From Acidobacteriota bacterium (GTDB lineage Bacteria > Acidobacteriota > Terriglobia > Acidiferrales > UBA7541): a DNA stretch of 8,733 nucleotides. Numbering within the stretch: the first letter of the stretch is position 1; every line of letters begins with the position of its first letter. The DNA lies in contig QHYO01000530.1 in the NCBI GenBank assembly GCA_003224135.1, forward strand, positions 1 through 8,733, in the 5' to 3' direction. Below are positions 8,391-8,733 of the stretch, piece by piece. The notes beneath the pieces are model-generated. The model saw only the letters and a program-made list of their open reading frames with translations, was not told the origin of the DNA and searched no databases. The translations under genes and the position numbers were made by a program.

Positions 8391-8490
8391 CATAAGTTCG
8401 TCGAATTTATAGTTTACAAATATCAATTTTCGGCTTGAGCGGCGCCGTACACTGGCGTCAGTTCAAAAGCGATTCTTTCCTCCGCAATAG

Positions 8491-8528
8491 GAAGGCCCTG
8501 TCGGAGGTCGATCTCCGGCAGGGCCTTC
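8491..8528 (-). terminator. Terminator-like hairpin after the rightmost receptor gene
   Basis: The arms GAAGGCCCTGTCGGAG (8491-8506) and CTCCGGCAGGGCCTTC (8513-8528) are near-perfect inverted copies separated by six bases. The stem has 15 Watson-Crick pairs plus one odd position. That position is an A-C mismatch in the minus transcript and a U-G wobble if read on the plus strand. It lies 52 bases past the stop at 8581. The minus-strand tail after the stem is CTATTGCGG, so a classic U-tract is missing. Position and stability favour a transcription end or a 3'-end-stabilising hairpin for the upstream gene. Confidence 0.6.
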
Positions 8529-8580
8529 GATTCCTTGCTTATTCCCCGCCAGATGGCCAGGAGGCCTGCTTCACAAAAAC

Positions 8581-8733
8581 CTAGAACGAGTACCGGGCGC
8601 CGATCTGAAACACACGGGGCTGACCCTGGATTTGGATTAAGTTGGACCAACCGGATGGCGGGTTGAGTCCGCGCAGCGCGGGATCGCGTGCAACGCCGAT
8701 TCCAGTACGGCTGATATCAACCAGTCCGAACCG
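8581..8733 (-). CDS. C-terminal end of a third TonB-dependent receptor, 5' part outside the window
   Basis: The last 50 codons and TAG stop of a gene entering from the right edge. The product ends RVFQIGARYSF, which matches in style the final strand of the complete receptor next door (RVMQFALRYEF): an alternating hydrophobic beta-strand closing with Phe, as in outer-membrane barrels. The segment before it (DISRTGIG, LRGLNPPSG) suits an acidobacterial Oar-like receptor, where a Pro/Gly-rich loop precedes the last strand. Only this fragment is visible, so the domain make-up and start are unknown. The assignment rests on the C-terminal motif, the strand and the neighbouring paralogs. Confidence 0.72.
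   Translation of the reverse strand, partial: RFGLVDISRTGIGVARDPALRGLNPPSGWSNLIQIQGQPRVFQIGARYSF

Larger units (their letters stand above)
8199..8580. other. 382-base intergenic region with terminator hairpin, candidate promoter and leader
   Basis: No real gene is seen. In the minus direction it holds the tail of the upstream gene, a long hairpin (8491-8528), an AT-rich stretch (about 8390-8435), a promoter-like pair (8361-8390), a small CCAAT-N6-ATTGG inverted repeat (8344-8359) at the predicted transcription start, and roughly 155 bases of leader ending in AAGGAG (8205-8210) before the ATG at 8198. The leader continues in frame with the receptor but is judged untranslated. Confidence 0.6.

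Noticed and set aside
8423..8650. Minus-strand 75-codon frame overlapping the tail of the right receptor; its end looks somewhat protein-like
   Set aside because: It starts inside another coding frame, runs straight through the terminator-like hairpin, and its apparent peptide is largely the translation of that hairpin.

Overview
The window is a run of TonB-dependent outer-membrane receptor genes, all on the minus strand. They are of the large 'Oar-like' type: a signal peptide, a carboxypeptidase-regulatory-like domain, a plug, and a big beta-barrel. Multiple tandem paralogs of about 1,300 residues, with signatures such as NYTYSKSID, RLFFF and NGxRSDQ-NLTLDG, are typical of Acidobacteriota (Terriglobia-like soil acidobacteria). 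That assignment is an inference from family style and moderate-to-high GC; no ribosomal or taxonomic marker is present.

Layout from right to left, in the direction of transcription. Positions 8733-8581 hold the last 50 codons of one receptor, cut by the right window edge. A 382-base gap follows (8580-8199); it holds a strong terminator-like hairpin, an AT-rich candidate promoter and a leader. A complete 1,308-residue receptor occupies 8198-4272. A second gap of 370 bases (4271-3902) holds a weak terminator-like hairpin, an inverted repeat, and a GC-rich hairpin touching the ribosome-binding site of the next gene. The third receptor runs from 3901 to the left edge, with 1,300 codons visible and probably about 25-30 residues missing at its C-terminus.

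The two long receptors are clear paralogs, roughly half identical by eye over the N-terminal 350 residues. The gaps, with a Shine-Dalgarno at each start, suggest separately controlled transcription units rather than one tight operon. No SusD-like partner, TonB/ExbBD, sigma/anti-sigma pair, transporter or enzyme is visible, so the substrate cannot be read from context.

No RNA genes, CRISPR arrays, insertion sequences or phage features were seen, and I found no convincing new multi-gene system. The points most worth a second look are the paired-cysteine pattern shared and expanded between the paralogs, the hairpin overlapping one of two stacked ribosome-binding sites, and the small inverted repeats upstream of the two long genes.
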